Shown in pieces: positions 21,610-32,900 of a stretch of 64,000 bases of DNA. Position 1 is the first letter of the stretch. Each line of letters starts with the position of its first letter. The notes below the pieces were generated by a model. It had not been told where the DNA came from. It ran no database searches and saw only the letters and a program-made list of their open reading frames with translations. The translations under genes and the position numbers were made by a program. The stretch is taken from the NCBI GenBank assembly GCA_002077045.2, contig KZ111154.1:431663-495662 (forward strand). Direction: 5' to 3'. This stretch comes from Rachicladosporium sp. CCFEE 5018. Lineage: Eukaryota; Ascomycota; Dothideomycetes; Cladosporiales; Cladosporiaceae.

Positions 21610-22566
21610 AGTCTGGTCTGCGAAGACAACGGAGAGCTGTACTATCGCGTCGGCTTGACGCTGAGCCAGATCGCGTTACGGTGGTGGTGAATAAAAGTGC
21701 AGCGTACTGTCTTGTTTGTAGATCTTCGACTACAAGACCTATAGCCTCTCGTTCCTCAGTCCACATCTGCTCGTCTTTGCTCAAGCATAGAGCAGTATCA
21801 TCTTCCGGCAGTATAATCGACAGCGCCCAAGATCCAGACTCTGTCGCGCGGAACGCCACCTTCCCTACCTTTTCGACCATTCGTCCAACGAAACCAAAAA
21901 AGGAAAGGGTATCACATGCATTGCATGTCTCGAACGAGATCGAGGTCCCACCGAGATTCGAACTCAGGTCACCGGAAATTCAGAGCATCAACATGTCAGA
22001 ATCCGAAGTGATAACCAACTACACTATGGAACCGATTGGTGTTATGTGCAATACCATCATATATGACACTGAACTTTGTTGGGCTGCGCTTGCCACGGCA
22101 GAAGCAATCTGCAGGTCGTGACTTCTCTCATAGTCCATACTATGGTATAAGAACGACTGTCTGCACACGGGAATTGACACGAATGTCACGAGACACGTAA
22201 TGCTGAGTCTCAATACTCTACTAAGCTCGATCTTGTGCTCCACATCTCCGAAGCTCTCCCAGAGTCATCTCTGCATCGACCCCACTCGCCATGCCGGCAA
22301 CGGAATCAGGCATCTGCAGATCTTCTGGTTCCATTTCTCATTGTAGGTCATTGACTTCTGAGGTAAGGTGGCTAATTTGCTGTTGATGAAGTCTAGAAGT
22401 CTCCCACATATGGTTGATGTGGGAGCACCGATGCTGTACAAGTAGGTTTGTTTCCATCTGGCTCCTGTACATCCACCTTTGCCACTGCCTGCTTTGCCCT
22501 GATCCTAGGCTGTGGGATACTAGGCGCAAGGAAAGCTGAACACCTGGGCTTCTTCCACCTCCAGCC
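21610..22566. other. Intergenic region holding a tRNA gene
   Basis: ABP1 3' UTR, the tRNA-Gln listed separately, and the promoter of the FAD hydroxylase. Nothing else recognised in the remaining sequence. Confidence 0.45.
21943..22033 (-). tRNA. tRNA-Gln (anticodon CUG) with an 18-nt intron
   Basis: Read on the minus strand from 22033. The acceptor GGTTCCA pairs with TGGGACC. The D-arm region TAGTGTAGTTGGTTATCAC carries a normal A box. The anticodon stem TCGGA/TCCGG encloses the loop TTCTGA...T with anticodon CTG. The T arm CTGAG-TTCGAAT-CTCGG contains the B box. Eighteen bases are inserted after position 37, the canonical site for eukaryotic tRNA introns. Without them the mature tRNA is 73 nt before CCA addition. 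Identity elements and sequence agree with eukaryotic tRNA-Gln. It lies between two protein genes, in neither's coding frame. Confidence 0.88.
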
Positions 22567-24426
22567 ATGGCCTCCGCAGTAGTAAACGGCACTCCCATCG
22601 CCAACGGCAAAGCCCAATCGACGCCCGCCTCTTCCACCCCAGAACCAGGTGTCATCTCAACTCCCTACCTCATCGTCGGCGCCGGCCCCGCAGGCGCTTC
22701 TCTAGCCTGCTTCCTCGCGTCCCACGGCCAAACCGGCATCCTCCTCTCTGCAGCCTCGGGCACAGCCCGCGAACCCCGCGCTCACATCACCAACCCAGCA
22801 GCCCTCGAATGTCTCCGCGAGATCGGCCTAGAGGACGCCTGTCACCATGAAGCCACGCCTGGTAGCCACATGCAGCACACGCGATGGTGCCATAGCATGG
22901 CTGGCGAGGAGTATGCTAGGATTCACTCATGGGGGAACCAGCCGGATCGCGCGGGGGAGTATGCGGCTGCGAGTCCGTGTAAGCATGTTGATTTACCGCA
23001 GACGTTGCTTGAGCCTATTCTTGTGAATAAGGCGAGAGGCGGGGGTTGGAAGGTGAGATTTGATTCGACGTTTGTGGGGTTTGAGAGGGAGGGGGAGGAT
23101 GGGGAGATCACGTCGACGGTGAAGGATGAGCTTTCTGGAGTGACTTACAAGATCAAGTCAAAGTATCTGTTTGGGTGCGATGGGGCGCGGAGTCCGATCA
23201 TGAAGCAACTTGACATCCCGCTGAAGAAAGAGCCCGGGCAGGGTCTAGCAATTAACATCCAAATCAAAGTTGATCTGGAGAAGTACATGACGCACCGGAC
23301 TGGTAACTTGCACTGGATCTTCACGCCGGAAATCGAGCATCCACCTTGGGGATGGACTTGCATCTTTCGTCTCGTCAAAGCCTGGGACGAGTGGCTTGCC
23401 ATAGTCTTACCTAGCCCGGAGTGGGATATGGAGGCTTACAAGAAGAATCCTCCGAGCAATGAGGAGTACCTCAAACGTGTTCGCCAATTCGTCGGCAACG
23501 ACGACATCCCCGTGGAGATACTCGATGTTTCGAAATGGTACATCAACGAAATCGTGGCCGAGAATTACAGCTCTGGCAATGTCTTCTGCCTCGGCGACGC
23601 AGTCCATCGTCATCCACCCTTCAACGGCCTCGGAAGCAACACCTGTGTCCAAGACGCATACAACTTGGCCTGGAAAGTCGCCTACGTCGAGAAAGGACTT
23701 GCAGACAAGAGGCTCCTGGACTCATACTCAGCCGAACGACAGCCGATCGGCGAAGGCGTAATCCGTCGTGCAAATCAAGGGCTGCGAGATCACATCGCAG
23801 TCTGGGAAGCACTTGGCGTACTGCCAAAGGAACTCGAGGAACGGAAAAGACAGTTCGGTGAGCTGTCTCAGGCGACTGCTGCGGGCAAAAAGCGGAGACA
23901 GAAGCTCCAGGAGGCCATTGCTTACACAGCACATGAGTTTGGAGGCATTGGCGTTGAGATGAACCAGCGCTACGAATCCGGTGCTGTTGTGATGTCAGAC
24001 GAGAAAGCTGCCAGGCGGGCTGCGCCGGAGGATCCAGTGCTACAATACCAGCTGAGCACGTATCCTGGGTCACGGTTACCGCATGCGTGGCTGAACTCAC
24101 GGATACCGGTGGAGCCGATATCGACCATTGATCTTGCCGGGCACGGGTCGTTCTGCTTGCTTACTGGCATTGGAGGAGAGACCTGGAAGGGAGCTGCGAA
24201 GAAGGCGGGCGAGAAAATGGGAGTGGAAGTCAAGGCGTTCAGCATTGGTTGGAATCAGGATTGGGAGGACGTGTACGGTGATTGGGCGAACCGGAGAGAA
24301 GTCGACGAGGACGGGGTAATTCTTTGCAGGGCTGATCGGACAGTCGCATGGAGGAGCATTGGACCGAGGCAGGATGCAGCGGAGGTAGTGGAGAAGGTCA
24401 TTGCAAAGGTGCTCGGAAGGGCATGA
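22567..24426 (+). CDS. FAD-dependent aromatic hydroxylase (2,4-dichlorophenol 6-monooxygenase-like)
   Basis: Single exon, 619 aa. The Rossmann dinucleotide motif is VGAGPAGASLACFLASHG (residues about 37-54). The mid-protein GCDGARSPI corresponds to the DG motif that contacts both FAD and NADPH, and FCLGDAVHRHPPFNGLGSNT (near residue 345) is the second FAD motif with the conserved GD. This is the PF01494 class A flavoprotein fold; the FNGLGSNTCVQDAYNLAWK segment is closest to the TfdB/phenol hydroxylase branch. These enzymes hydroxylate a phenolic ring with NADPH and O2. The C-terminal thioredoxin-like domain of the family follows. The substrate cannot be told from sequence. The gene runs tail to tail with a sugar-porter, 102 bases apart. 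Confidence 0.85.
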   Translation: MASAVVNGTPIANGKAQSTPASSTPEPGVISTPYLIVGAGPAGASLACFLASHGQTGILLSAASGTAREPRAHITNPAALECLREIGLEDACHHEATPGSHMQHTRWCHSMAGEEYARIHSWGNQPDRAGEYAAASPCKHVDLPQTLLEPILVNKARGGGWKVRFDSTFVGFEREGEDGEITSTVKDELSGVTYKIKSKYLFGCDGARSPIMKQLDIPLKKEPGQGLAINIQIKVDLEKYMTHRTGNLHWIFTPEIEHPPWGWTCIFRLVKAWDEWLAIVLPSPEWDMEAYKKNPPSNEEYLKRVRQFVGNDDIPVEILDVSKWYINEIVAENYSSGNVFCLGDAVHRHPPFNGLGSNTCVQDAYNLAWKVAYVEKGLADKRLLDSYSAERQPIGEGVIRRANQGLRDHIAVWEALGVLPKELEERKRQFGELSQATAAGKKRRQKLQEAIAYTAHEFGGIGVEMNQRYESGAVVMSDEKAARRAAPEDPVLQYQLSTYPGSRLPHAWLNSRIPVEPISTIDLAGHGSFCLLTGIGGETWKGAAKKAGEKMGVEVKAFSIGWNQDWEDVYGDWANRREVDEDGVILCRADRTVAWRSIGPRQDAAEVVEKVIAKVLGRA

Positions 24427-24528
24427 TCTGAAGTGGTCGTTCACAAGTGTCATTCGAATATGTACATATCTACTCGTCTTCAAGCTGACCAACCACATTG
24501 CTGCTTTGTCATGTCCGCATGACGCAGT

Positions 24529-26572
24529 CTAGTAGGATCCCTCCGTCTGGTACAGCGGCTCGAGCTTAGCGTCTCGCTGCCAGCGGACATATCGCTTGAA
24601 CCACCAAGGCAGCCAGACTCTGACCTGATAATGCGCGTGCTTGCTCGTGGGAACGCCGAATACGTAGTCAAGCTCTTCGAGCGTTCTCTGCTTGGTCTCC
24701 GGAACAACAAAGAAGATGACGCAGAAAGCTAGCATGTTTAGCCCAGCGTAGAAGCAGAAGGCTCCGGTCGGTCCAGTGCTGGCGAGCAAACTTGGGAATG
24801 TCAAGCTGAGCGCGCTTCCGACGGCGTTGTTGACACAGATGGTGAATGCGGCGCCGATCTCGCGGTGCGACAAAGGGAAGGCTTCGGAGAAGTAAATCGA
24901 TGGAATGGGGCCGATGCCTGGGCCGTAGAATACCGCAAACAGGAAGATGAACACTGCAACAAGGGGAAAGCGAGCGCCGCTGGACTCGGGGATGAGGAAG
25001 CAGAATCCAGTGGCGAGCAGTGTCCACGCCATCTGAGGGAAGGTGAAGAGGAGGAGGTTGCGTCGTCCGAATTTGTCCATTGTGAATCTTGTTTTGTCAG
25101 CTGCTGAAGCGTCTAGTCAGGTGGAACAGGTACATACACTGCGGGGATCGCGAAGACAAAGGTCACAAAGCCCCAACCGAATGAGCATAGTAGAGCGTCT
25201 CGAGGACTGTAGCCTGCTGCGGCGAAGATGGTCGAGGAGTAGAAGGCAACAGCGTTGATGCCGTTGAATTGCTGTCCGATGACAATAGTAGACGAAGCGA
25301 GTGTCGCACGTCGGATGCGTGGAACCGTGAAGATCTCCATGGCTCTAGCCCAAAGCGTGCGGCCACCAAACAACTCACCCTCGGCAGCAATCTGCGAGTG
25401 GGCGTAGAAGAGCTCCCGCGCAGCGATAAGCTCCGAGTTGCGGATCCGGCAGAAATTGGTGAACGCCTTCTGGTAGCGGCCTTTCTTGATAAGCCAACGG
25501 GGACTTTCTGGACAGAACCAGATGAGGGCCATCAGTGGTACAGCTGGAGCGAAGGCAGCGCCAAGTTGGTAGCGCCAAGCAAGAGGTCCGATGTTCATGA
25601 AAATGAGATTGCTGCTGAAGCCGACCAGGATACCGAAGGCAACCCAGAGTTGGAAGCTGGTCACCATACCGCCTCGAATATTGGCGGGCGCAACCTCTGC
25701 TGAGTATACGGGGATGGTGCTTATCTAGTATGGTATCAGATGATGTGTGCTATCGTAAGTGAACGAAGTGCCGTACCTTGATACCCATGCCCAGTCCCAT
25801 GAACAAGCGGCAGATAAGTAGCTCGTACCAATTGTGAGTGAATGCCTGCCCTGCTCGCCATCAGCATGCCGCTAAGCCACGTGGGATCGGGTTTACTGAC
25901 CCAGGACCGGGAACACCACAAAAAGGTTTGTCGCGAAGATAGTACCGCGGCGTCCAAGAAGCTGGTTTACTGGATCAGCAGCCCAGGCGCTGAGCAATCC
26001 GAAGAGTGTAGGCGCTGCATTGATGCACCCCACAAGCCAGTGTCTGTCTTCGATGCCAAATTCTGTAGGGAACGAAAGGTTTGCGCCATTGGCGCCCTGT
26101 TGAACACATTAGACGAGACCTGTGCGAGCAAGGAGCTATGCCTATCAATTACCGTGTTGTCCCACCCTTGTATGGCTGAACCGATCGACACGATACCGAT
26201 GCACATATACATCGTCCAAGGCAACTTCCATTTGTCTGGACCCAGGTCAGCAAAGTAGCGGCCAGTCGACGAAGTGACGACCTTACGCGTAGTCTCCATA
26301 CGAAGCCAGTGCTTGTCATCCTCGCCCAGCGACTGGATGCTCTCGAAGTCGTCTGGCAGCTGCGCAACGAGTGCTGCCTTCTGGAAGGTCTCTGCCTTCT
26401 CCTGGAAGCCATACTTCCCACAGAAAGCGTCAACTTGATCGCGAAGTTCGGTAGTACTCAGACCGGATAGAGGATTGCGGATACGAGCGTCGACATTGTG
26501 GTGCAGAGCCTTACCGAGAGTGGCATCTTCGTGATACTCGACGTTGGTCTTGCTTGGATCCTTGTTGTCCAT
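24529..26572 (-). CDS. MFS sugar-porter family transporter
   Basis: Five exons on the minus strand: 26572-26153, 26096-25901, 25850-25777, 25724-25138 and 25087-24529, 611 aa; every junction keeps the frame. The family marks are there: LLGRRGTIFA after helix 2, CPESPRWLIKKGR after helix 6, GQQFNGINAVAFYS in helix 7, MDKFGRRN, and PETKQRTLEELDYVFG after helix 12. These define the hexose/polyol/quinate branch of the major facilitator superfamily at the plasma membrane. The N-terminus is long and cytosolic (about 115 residues). The substrate is not evident. Upstream of its start lies an 800-base region with repeated palindromes, shared with the divergently transcribed transaldolase-like gene. 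Confidence 0.9.
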
Positions 26573-27370
26573 GATGAGTATCTTCGTCTTGATGCCGACA
26601 AGACGGTGAGAGTGGTCTGTTAGGATGATGTGGATGGAGAGTTAACGACGAGACGCGGTATGAGGAGCGCCATATCGCCATACTTATGTGTTTGTGGTTC
26701 GATGAGGCATCGCACCTTGACAAACCTTTGTCCCCGGAAAAGAAATCCGGGGTTCACACATGGCGACTAGGATCCCAGTTGGCACGACCAACCTGCGCAG
26801 GACAGAGTAAGGTGAGCTGTACCGAGTTCAGCGGGGTCGGAGAGTCAGTCACGTAAACTTGGGCCATCTGACGCCAAGCAGAAGCCGAGCTCGGCTTGTG
26901 GGAAAGTGTGCCGAGACATCCTGCGCAGGCCATGCATCTGCCCTGCGCAGGCCAAGGAACTTCCACCACTCGGCACACGCCGAAACATGGAGATCCTTGT
27001 TTGCCATGGATTTCTCCGCAGTTTCTCCAGATTCTTGGGAAGGTTTGCGGGAAGGATCCACTGCCCTGTGTGCGTCCGACTAATAGCCACGGTCACGTGA
27101 GATGTGCCTGTACAGGTACTCTGGCGTCCTGCGCAGCACATCAGCGGGCTTTGTGTATGATAGGTTGTGCTCGAATCTTTGTCGTATCGACAGTCCGTCG
27201 TGATCCACAGCCGTAGCTCGTTGTGGAACAAAGTTGTCCGGACCTCAGTTGCGTAAGTGTAGAAGTAGCTGCAGTCTCGCAGCGCTTAAGAAACCAATAC
27301 ATTCAACTCGCCTCGTTCCTATCATATTCAGTTGACGTCGTATCCCTAGAGCATTGCCAGAATCGCCATC
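26573..27370. promoter_or_regulatory. Divergent promoter of the sugar-porter and transaldolase-like genes
   Basis: Both flanking genes start at its edges. It carries three exact copies of a 10-base palindrome and one near copy, listed next. ORFs of 60-130 codons here overlap one another in several frames and look like chance. Confidence 0.5.
26792..26951. promoter_or_regulatory. Three copies of the palindrome CCTGCGCAGG
   Basis: Exact copies at 26792-26801, 26920-26929 and 26942-26951, with a nine-of-ten match at 27128-27137. A self-complementary 10-mer three times within 160 bases of a promoter suggests binding sites for a dimeric regulator. Which regulator is unknown. Confidence 0.5.
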
Positions 27371-28622
27371 ATGCCGCACCAAACTGGAGAGACCTGGCTC
27401 GAGAGGCTCGAATCGCAGCGCAAGTCCACCCATCATTGTCAGTACTGATTAGATCCTGACTGCTCCCAGTGAACGTAGACGTTGATTGGATGGATCCTAG
27501 CTATAGCAGGGACCTCTCTATCACGCCAAATGACATGACCAGCAATAATTTGTGGGTTAACATCCAGATGTCCCACGAGGAGAACCGAGAGATGTTTCAG
27601 CAAGTCTGCAAGGAGCTGAAATCCGAGGGCTGGAAGGCTGCGTACACCAGGATCGTGAGTCGTACCGCATGAGGTCCAGTGAGGTCCAGTCCTGACTCTC
27701 AAATTTTGCAGGCTGTCAACATGTGCAAGAACAACATCGACAACATCAAGGGTCGTGTGCTGCTGCAAGTCTACCCCAACCAAGCTTACGACACAGACGC
27801 CGTTCTCGCCAGTGCGCGCGCGTACGCTGCCGAGTTCAAGAGGGTGGGCATCTCCCAAGACCGTTACTGCATCAAGATCCCGTCGACTGGTCCGGCATTG
27901 AATGCCTGCCCGATCCTGAAGAAGGAAGGTATTCGCACTCTCGGCACCGCGCTCTTCGGCCTGCCACAAGCCATCGCTGCCAGCCAAGCAGAGTGCTTGT
28001 ACATCAGCCCGTACTTCAATGAAGTGAAGGCGCATGATGATCTGAAGCTTTGGCCCAACGTCGAGGACCCAGCGACGCAGCATACCATGTCCGGTCGGAC
28101 TATGCAAATCCTTGAGACGTACAACAGGCTGTACGAGGAGACTGGCAAGGAACAGCCATTCTTGAAGCAGGCCAGGTAGGTGACGTCCGAGCTCAATCGT
28201 TTTCGCGGCGGCTAACGTGTACCAGCTTCATCACAGCCAAAGAGGCCATGGCCGCGGGCGAGCACGGGTGCCACAGCGCCACTATTTCACCGGCAGTGCT
28301 TGACGAGCTTGCGAGCCTTCAGTACGACGGCTCCAAACAGCCAGGCGAGGGCAAGCCAAAGCAAGCCGGTGTATATGCTGGTTACAAGACGCCCGAACGC
28401 CTCATGAAGGTCTCGAAGTTGGACCCTCTGAGCGCTGCAAAGATCGATGGCGAGCTCGCTAGCACTGATATCGACTATCTGGCGAACAATGGTGCGGAGC
28501 TCCAGAAGGCTATCGAGGCGGATCCAGTCACGAAGCAGAGGCTCGACGACGCGTTGACGCTATTCACTGGAGGACTTCTGGAGAGCAAGGCCAAGATAGA
28601 GAAAGCCTTTGCCGAAGTGTGA
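27371..28622 (+). CDS. Transaldolase-family enzyme
   Basis: Four exons: 27371-27437, 27470-27654, 27712-28175 and 28226-28622, 370 aa, with all junctions in frame. The core is the TIM-barrel aldolase fold: VDWMDPSYSRDLSITPNDMT, then GRVLLQVYPNQAYDTDAVLA, then RYCIKIPSTGPALNACPIL, where the Lys near residue 139 is the expected Schiff-base residue, and RTLGTALFGLPQAIAASQAE. Transaldolase moves a three-carbon dihydroxyacetone unit in the non-oxidative pentose phosphate pathway. The sequence differs from the canonical yeast enzyme in its motifs, so it is a transaldolase-like fungal paralogue, and the donor and acceptor may differ. It is divergent from a sugar-porter with a shared upstream region, which fits a carbon-use role. 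Confidence 0.82.
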
Positions 28623-28702
28623 ACCTCATGGGGTGTCGTGAAGAGCTAGACAGATAGAGTGAGAAGCATAGACGTGGCAGGCCCATTCAATTACTCCTAC
28701 TC

Positions 28703-29548
28703 TCAAGCGGTTGCAAAGCCCATATGCATTGGGTAGCCATTCCAGAGGTCGAGCGTGTTAGCTTCTTGTAGCGGTCTATTGTTTACAGAGCCATTCATCC
28801 AGATGCCGTCAACGCTTGCCATATTGTGTGAAGGCTGCAGCCAGTCCATGTCAGATGGTACGGCATCGGGCGGCACGTATGCGGGCCAGGCTATGGTCTC
28901 GCCAGCCCAGTCTAGTGGACTACTGCCCTCATAGGTACCGTTGAGAGTAAGCTCCGGCAAGGGAGGCTCCGGCGCAGACACTAGTGAATGTCGCACAGCT
29001 ATCGCATTCGTAGTGAAGCTTGGATCGTGCGTTGACAGGCCTGGGAAGAATGAGACTGCATTGCCGTGTAGTGCGTTCGGTAGCGCGTAAACTGCGTCTA
29101 CTGGCGCCATAGGCACGCTAGCTTGCTGGATCGGATCCGCGTGAGCAGGGCCTTGACGCCACGATCTCGCCTCCGCAAGCAATTGATCTCTCTCGCGTTG
29201 CAGCTCTTCGCAGCGTCGAACAGATTCGTCAAGCTGCCGTTGCTGCTCACGATGATGCTCCACGCTTTCCTCCACAATGACATGCTTAGAGAGCCGAGAC
29301 TCTGGCACACCCTCGAGATTCGGCAGCAGAGTGGCTAGCTCCTGACATGTCTATCAGTATGGTTCTGGAACGAGGCTCATTATAAGTCAAGTGGTTGATC
29401 CTACCATCAGCCTGTCATTAAACGCCTCCCGCCTCTCTCGCTCCAGAACTCGATGCTTCGCCCTGTCCTCGAGCGACCACTGACGCTGTCTTTTTTGGCT
29501 TCGCTGGCGGGAGTTTGGTGACTGCTCGTCCTCGGGTGAGCCGTCCAT
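28703..29548 (-). CDS. bHLH transcription factor
   Basis: Two exons on the minus strand, 29548-29405 and 29341-28703, joined in phase 0 after the first helix; 260 aa. The basic region AKHRVLERERREAFNDRLM carries the His, Glu and Arg residues that read an E-box. Splicing joins it to the loop and second helix, ELATLLPNL, then RLSKHVIVEESVEHH, and a leucine-containing coiled coil follows (QLDESVRRCEELQRERDQLL). The rest is Pro/Ser-rich, without a recognised domain. The intron splits the HLH between helix 1 and the loop. Targets are unknown. The stop lies 80 bases beyond the convergent transaldolase-like gene. Confidence 0.85.
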
Positions 29549-29973
29549 GTTATCGAAAATTGTACTTCAAATGTATTGACAATAGTAGACGCCCGACACA
29601 GAAGAAAGCGACCCTGAGATCTGAGGAACCCAAGCTGAGCAGTCACGTATGGGTTGTTGTCCGCTGTAGCCGATCTTACATCGATGCTGGCAGCGTAGTG
29701 TCGTTCGTGAACACCGAGACAAGAGTAGTAGCCAGGTGGAAGCCATTCTCCGCATGCGGGAACCCCGCTGGGGTCGATCCGCGACTCGTTCAAGGAAGGT
29801 TGTTCTACGGGTCTCTCGGCACCTTGTCGCCTGGGCGCTGCATGCCCATGTACTGTAGAACGGACAAACCATACACCGAAGGACCCTCAAGAGAGCCCTG
29901 GCTGACTGGCGAATGATATACATACACTATTCTACCACGGATCGTAATCATATACATGCCACGCTCCCCCACT
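29549..29973. other. Intergenic region, nothing recognised
   Basis: Promoter of the bHLH gene and 3' UTR of VPS10. No RNA gene or repeat seen. Confidence 0.4.
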
Positions 29974-32900
29974 TTACGCCTCATCCTCCTCCCCTCCCAA
30001 GAAGTCCTCATCCTCCTCATCAACAACACTATACCCGCCCCTCCCCCTCGCAAAACTCGCCCGCGAAGTATAAGGCCGCTCCAACGGGCCATACCTCCCT
30101 CCACCCCCTCGTCCAAACCTCGTCGCCACAGTCCGAAACAAACTCCCCACAACCATCGGCAGCGCCGCCAATACCGCGACGATTCCACTGATAGCCAGTA
30201 CAGGAAACTTGATCCACGGCGCGTCGCGATCGAAGGCTCCTGAGCCCGAGCCAGCAGAGCCGTCGCCGAGCTGGATGCGGCCGAACTTGCCGTCCCAATT
30301 TCGCCAGACCCAGTAGCCAGCTGCGGAAGCGAGAGCGATGGGGATGGTGATTGCGAAGAAGAGGCCCGCTGCGGAGATGCCATGGCGGGAGTTGAATTCT
30401 TCTTCCTTGCCTGGGCAAGGCCGCGTACGAGATGTGAATTCTAGATCCCGGCCGCCGGAGCAGGTTGTGAGGGGAATGCGGCGGTAGCCCGTGGTGTCGT
30501 AGTATTCGACTATGCTCTTGTCCTTTGCGCACATGGCTTGCGGGTCTGGTGGTGAGAGGCCTTCAACGAGGCGACAGGTGTTGTCGGGCTGGCGCTCGAA
30601 GTTGTAGTCGCATTCGAAATCTTGCCGCGAGCAGGTGCAGTTCTGGCCGATGGTGTGGAGGTGCTCGATGCTGCGGCCGTTGTAGCAGTTGTGGTCTGCA
30701 AGCTTGCGATGGTATTGCGCGACGTGACCAAAGAGGCAGTTATCTTCGGACAGCGGGTGGGAGGGCATCCAGAGGTAGTAGTCGTCTGCTTCTGGGTCTT
30801 CCTCGGAGAGCACGCACTGTTTGCTGCGTTCTTTCAGGCCGGAGAAGTCGAGGTTGATGGTGGTCAAGTCACCTTTGACTTTACCCCAGAGGAGAAAGTT
30901 TCGCGATGTGTCGGAGGGGACTGTGGAGATGTCATCCACGACCATGGGGTCTTTGCTGAATTGGAAGGGGATCCAGGTGATGCCTTCGTCCAGTGTGTAC
31001 TGGACTTCCTTGACTGGCTCGTCTTTCTTGACGATCACGATGATGCTGCCTTGATCGCCGTACTCCCACATCCAGGTGCCGGTGTTGACCATGTCCCAGT
31101 TGATACCACCATCGCGTGTGATGAAAGTGTCTGCATCTTTCTTGTAGCCGAGGAACTCGCCAACGTTGCCAATACCTAGCATGAGACCGACTGCAGAGGG
31201 CGAGGAAAAGGTGTCGCGAGGGTCGTCACGCTCGGTGTAGCCATGAATGTGCAGCGAGCACTTGTCGCTGTCACCCTTGCACCAGTCGACTTTGGTACCC
31301 TTCGGATCCTTCGGTCGGCGAATGTAAGCCCACTCAGCGCCATCATTGTGGGTGATCATGGTCTTGAGCTTCTTCGCGCTCCCGCCATCGGCCTCTTTGG
31401 CATTTGCCACAATGTTCGCCACTGCTACGCCTTCGAGACCCTGCATCTTCTCGAAATCAACGTAGCCTGCGCCGTTGCGATTTACCTGCCCGATCGACAG
31501 AACATAGCTTGTGCCATTCGAGTTAGACTTGATGATCGATCCATACTCCGATCCATCCTTGTTGTTCACCGTAACATGCAAGAACACAGCATGCGTGCTC
31601 GAGTCCAACACAGTATAAGCCTGCTGATGAGGCACCTTGAAATTGCTCGGGAATTGCGCATCCGCAAACTCCACACCATCAATCGAAGTATCAACCTTCA
31701 AGCTCTTCTTGTCCTCGTCTCGCACAGCAACAACAATATACTCAGCCATAGTTGCGAAGCTGATTACATCGCGCTTCAGCTTCTTGTTCGTCTCGAACCA
31801 GTCACTGCTACTCAGCAAGTTCAGCGGCTGCTCAGGGTCTTTGTGATCGTACTGCTCGCAGTATACAAGCTTGTCCGAGTCTGGCCGATCTTCACGCCAG
31901 ACAAACTGGCATTTCCGCACGCCTTCGAGCAGCGGCTTCCAGTCTAGACCATTGCGCGTGGTGACGTGGGAGATAGTTTTGCAGTCTGCGCCGAAGTGAC
32001 CACAGTCTTCGCCACCAGTCCAGATAAGCCAGTCTTCGTTCTCGGCTTTGGGGTGGAAGGACAAGATCTGCAGATGTTCCTGGTTTGGTGCTTCGGGAGT
32101 GTCGAAGTGGCCGATAGTCTTGCCGCGATCCTCGGAGTAGAAGACCTTCTTCTTGGGCGTGATCATGTAGACTCGATCGTTGCTGTACATGTGTGGGTAA
32201 ATGGCGACAATCTCCTCATCCTTGAGGATAGGTGCCCAGGTCTTGCCGTGGTCGCGCGTGAGGAAGACCTCTCGTCTGTCAGTTCGCATGATGACAGTTT
32301 CGTCCTCACCTTTGCAGCTTGCGCAACGCTCGAGGTAATAGTACTCGATGAATCTATCGCCCTTGAATGTCGTGACCTCAGCACCGACCTTGCCAGACGC
32401 TGGTGGAGCTTTTGTCTCGCCACACTTGCGCTTGATCGGCTCATCCTTGGTCAAACCTCCTCTCTTGCTGCAACTATTGCCCGGAATCAATCTGAAGCCA
32501 GAAGAGCCCTCGAAAGTGTCATCACTGTCCTTGCACACTCCCTCAGGTGCCTTGAGCGGACCACTGGGCTCACACTTGTATCGGCCAGACTTAACGAAAT
32601 TGTAGTCACATTCATAGTCATCGTCTGTGCACTTGCAATCCTCTGCGAGTGGCTCAGGATCCTCGAACTCCTTGTCAACAAAGCACTCAGCATCAGCCTT
32701 GCGACGACGATACATCTGCGTGTGCCCCATGATGCAAGTTGGCTCGCCTTTCTCATCTACTCGTGCATACCAGTCCTCGAAGTCTTTCGTCTCGCACTTT
32801 CGCTCGTGCAAGTCAGCAAAGTCGAATGCCAGCAACTGATGCTCGGTCTTGGCACCTTTGCCCTTGTCTGCGGTCAAGATGAACTTCAGACTCGTCGAGT

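Noticed and set aside
6942..24426. CYP53 and the FAD hydroxylase as one aromatic-degradation cluster
   Set aside because: They are 14 kb apart with housekeeping and unrelated genes between them; no ring-cleavage enzyme or shared regulator is seen.
26845..27231. ORFs of 60-130 codons in the sugar-porter/transaldolase intergenic region
   Set aside because: They overlap in several frames on both strands and lie over the palindromic promoter elements.
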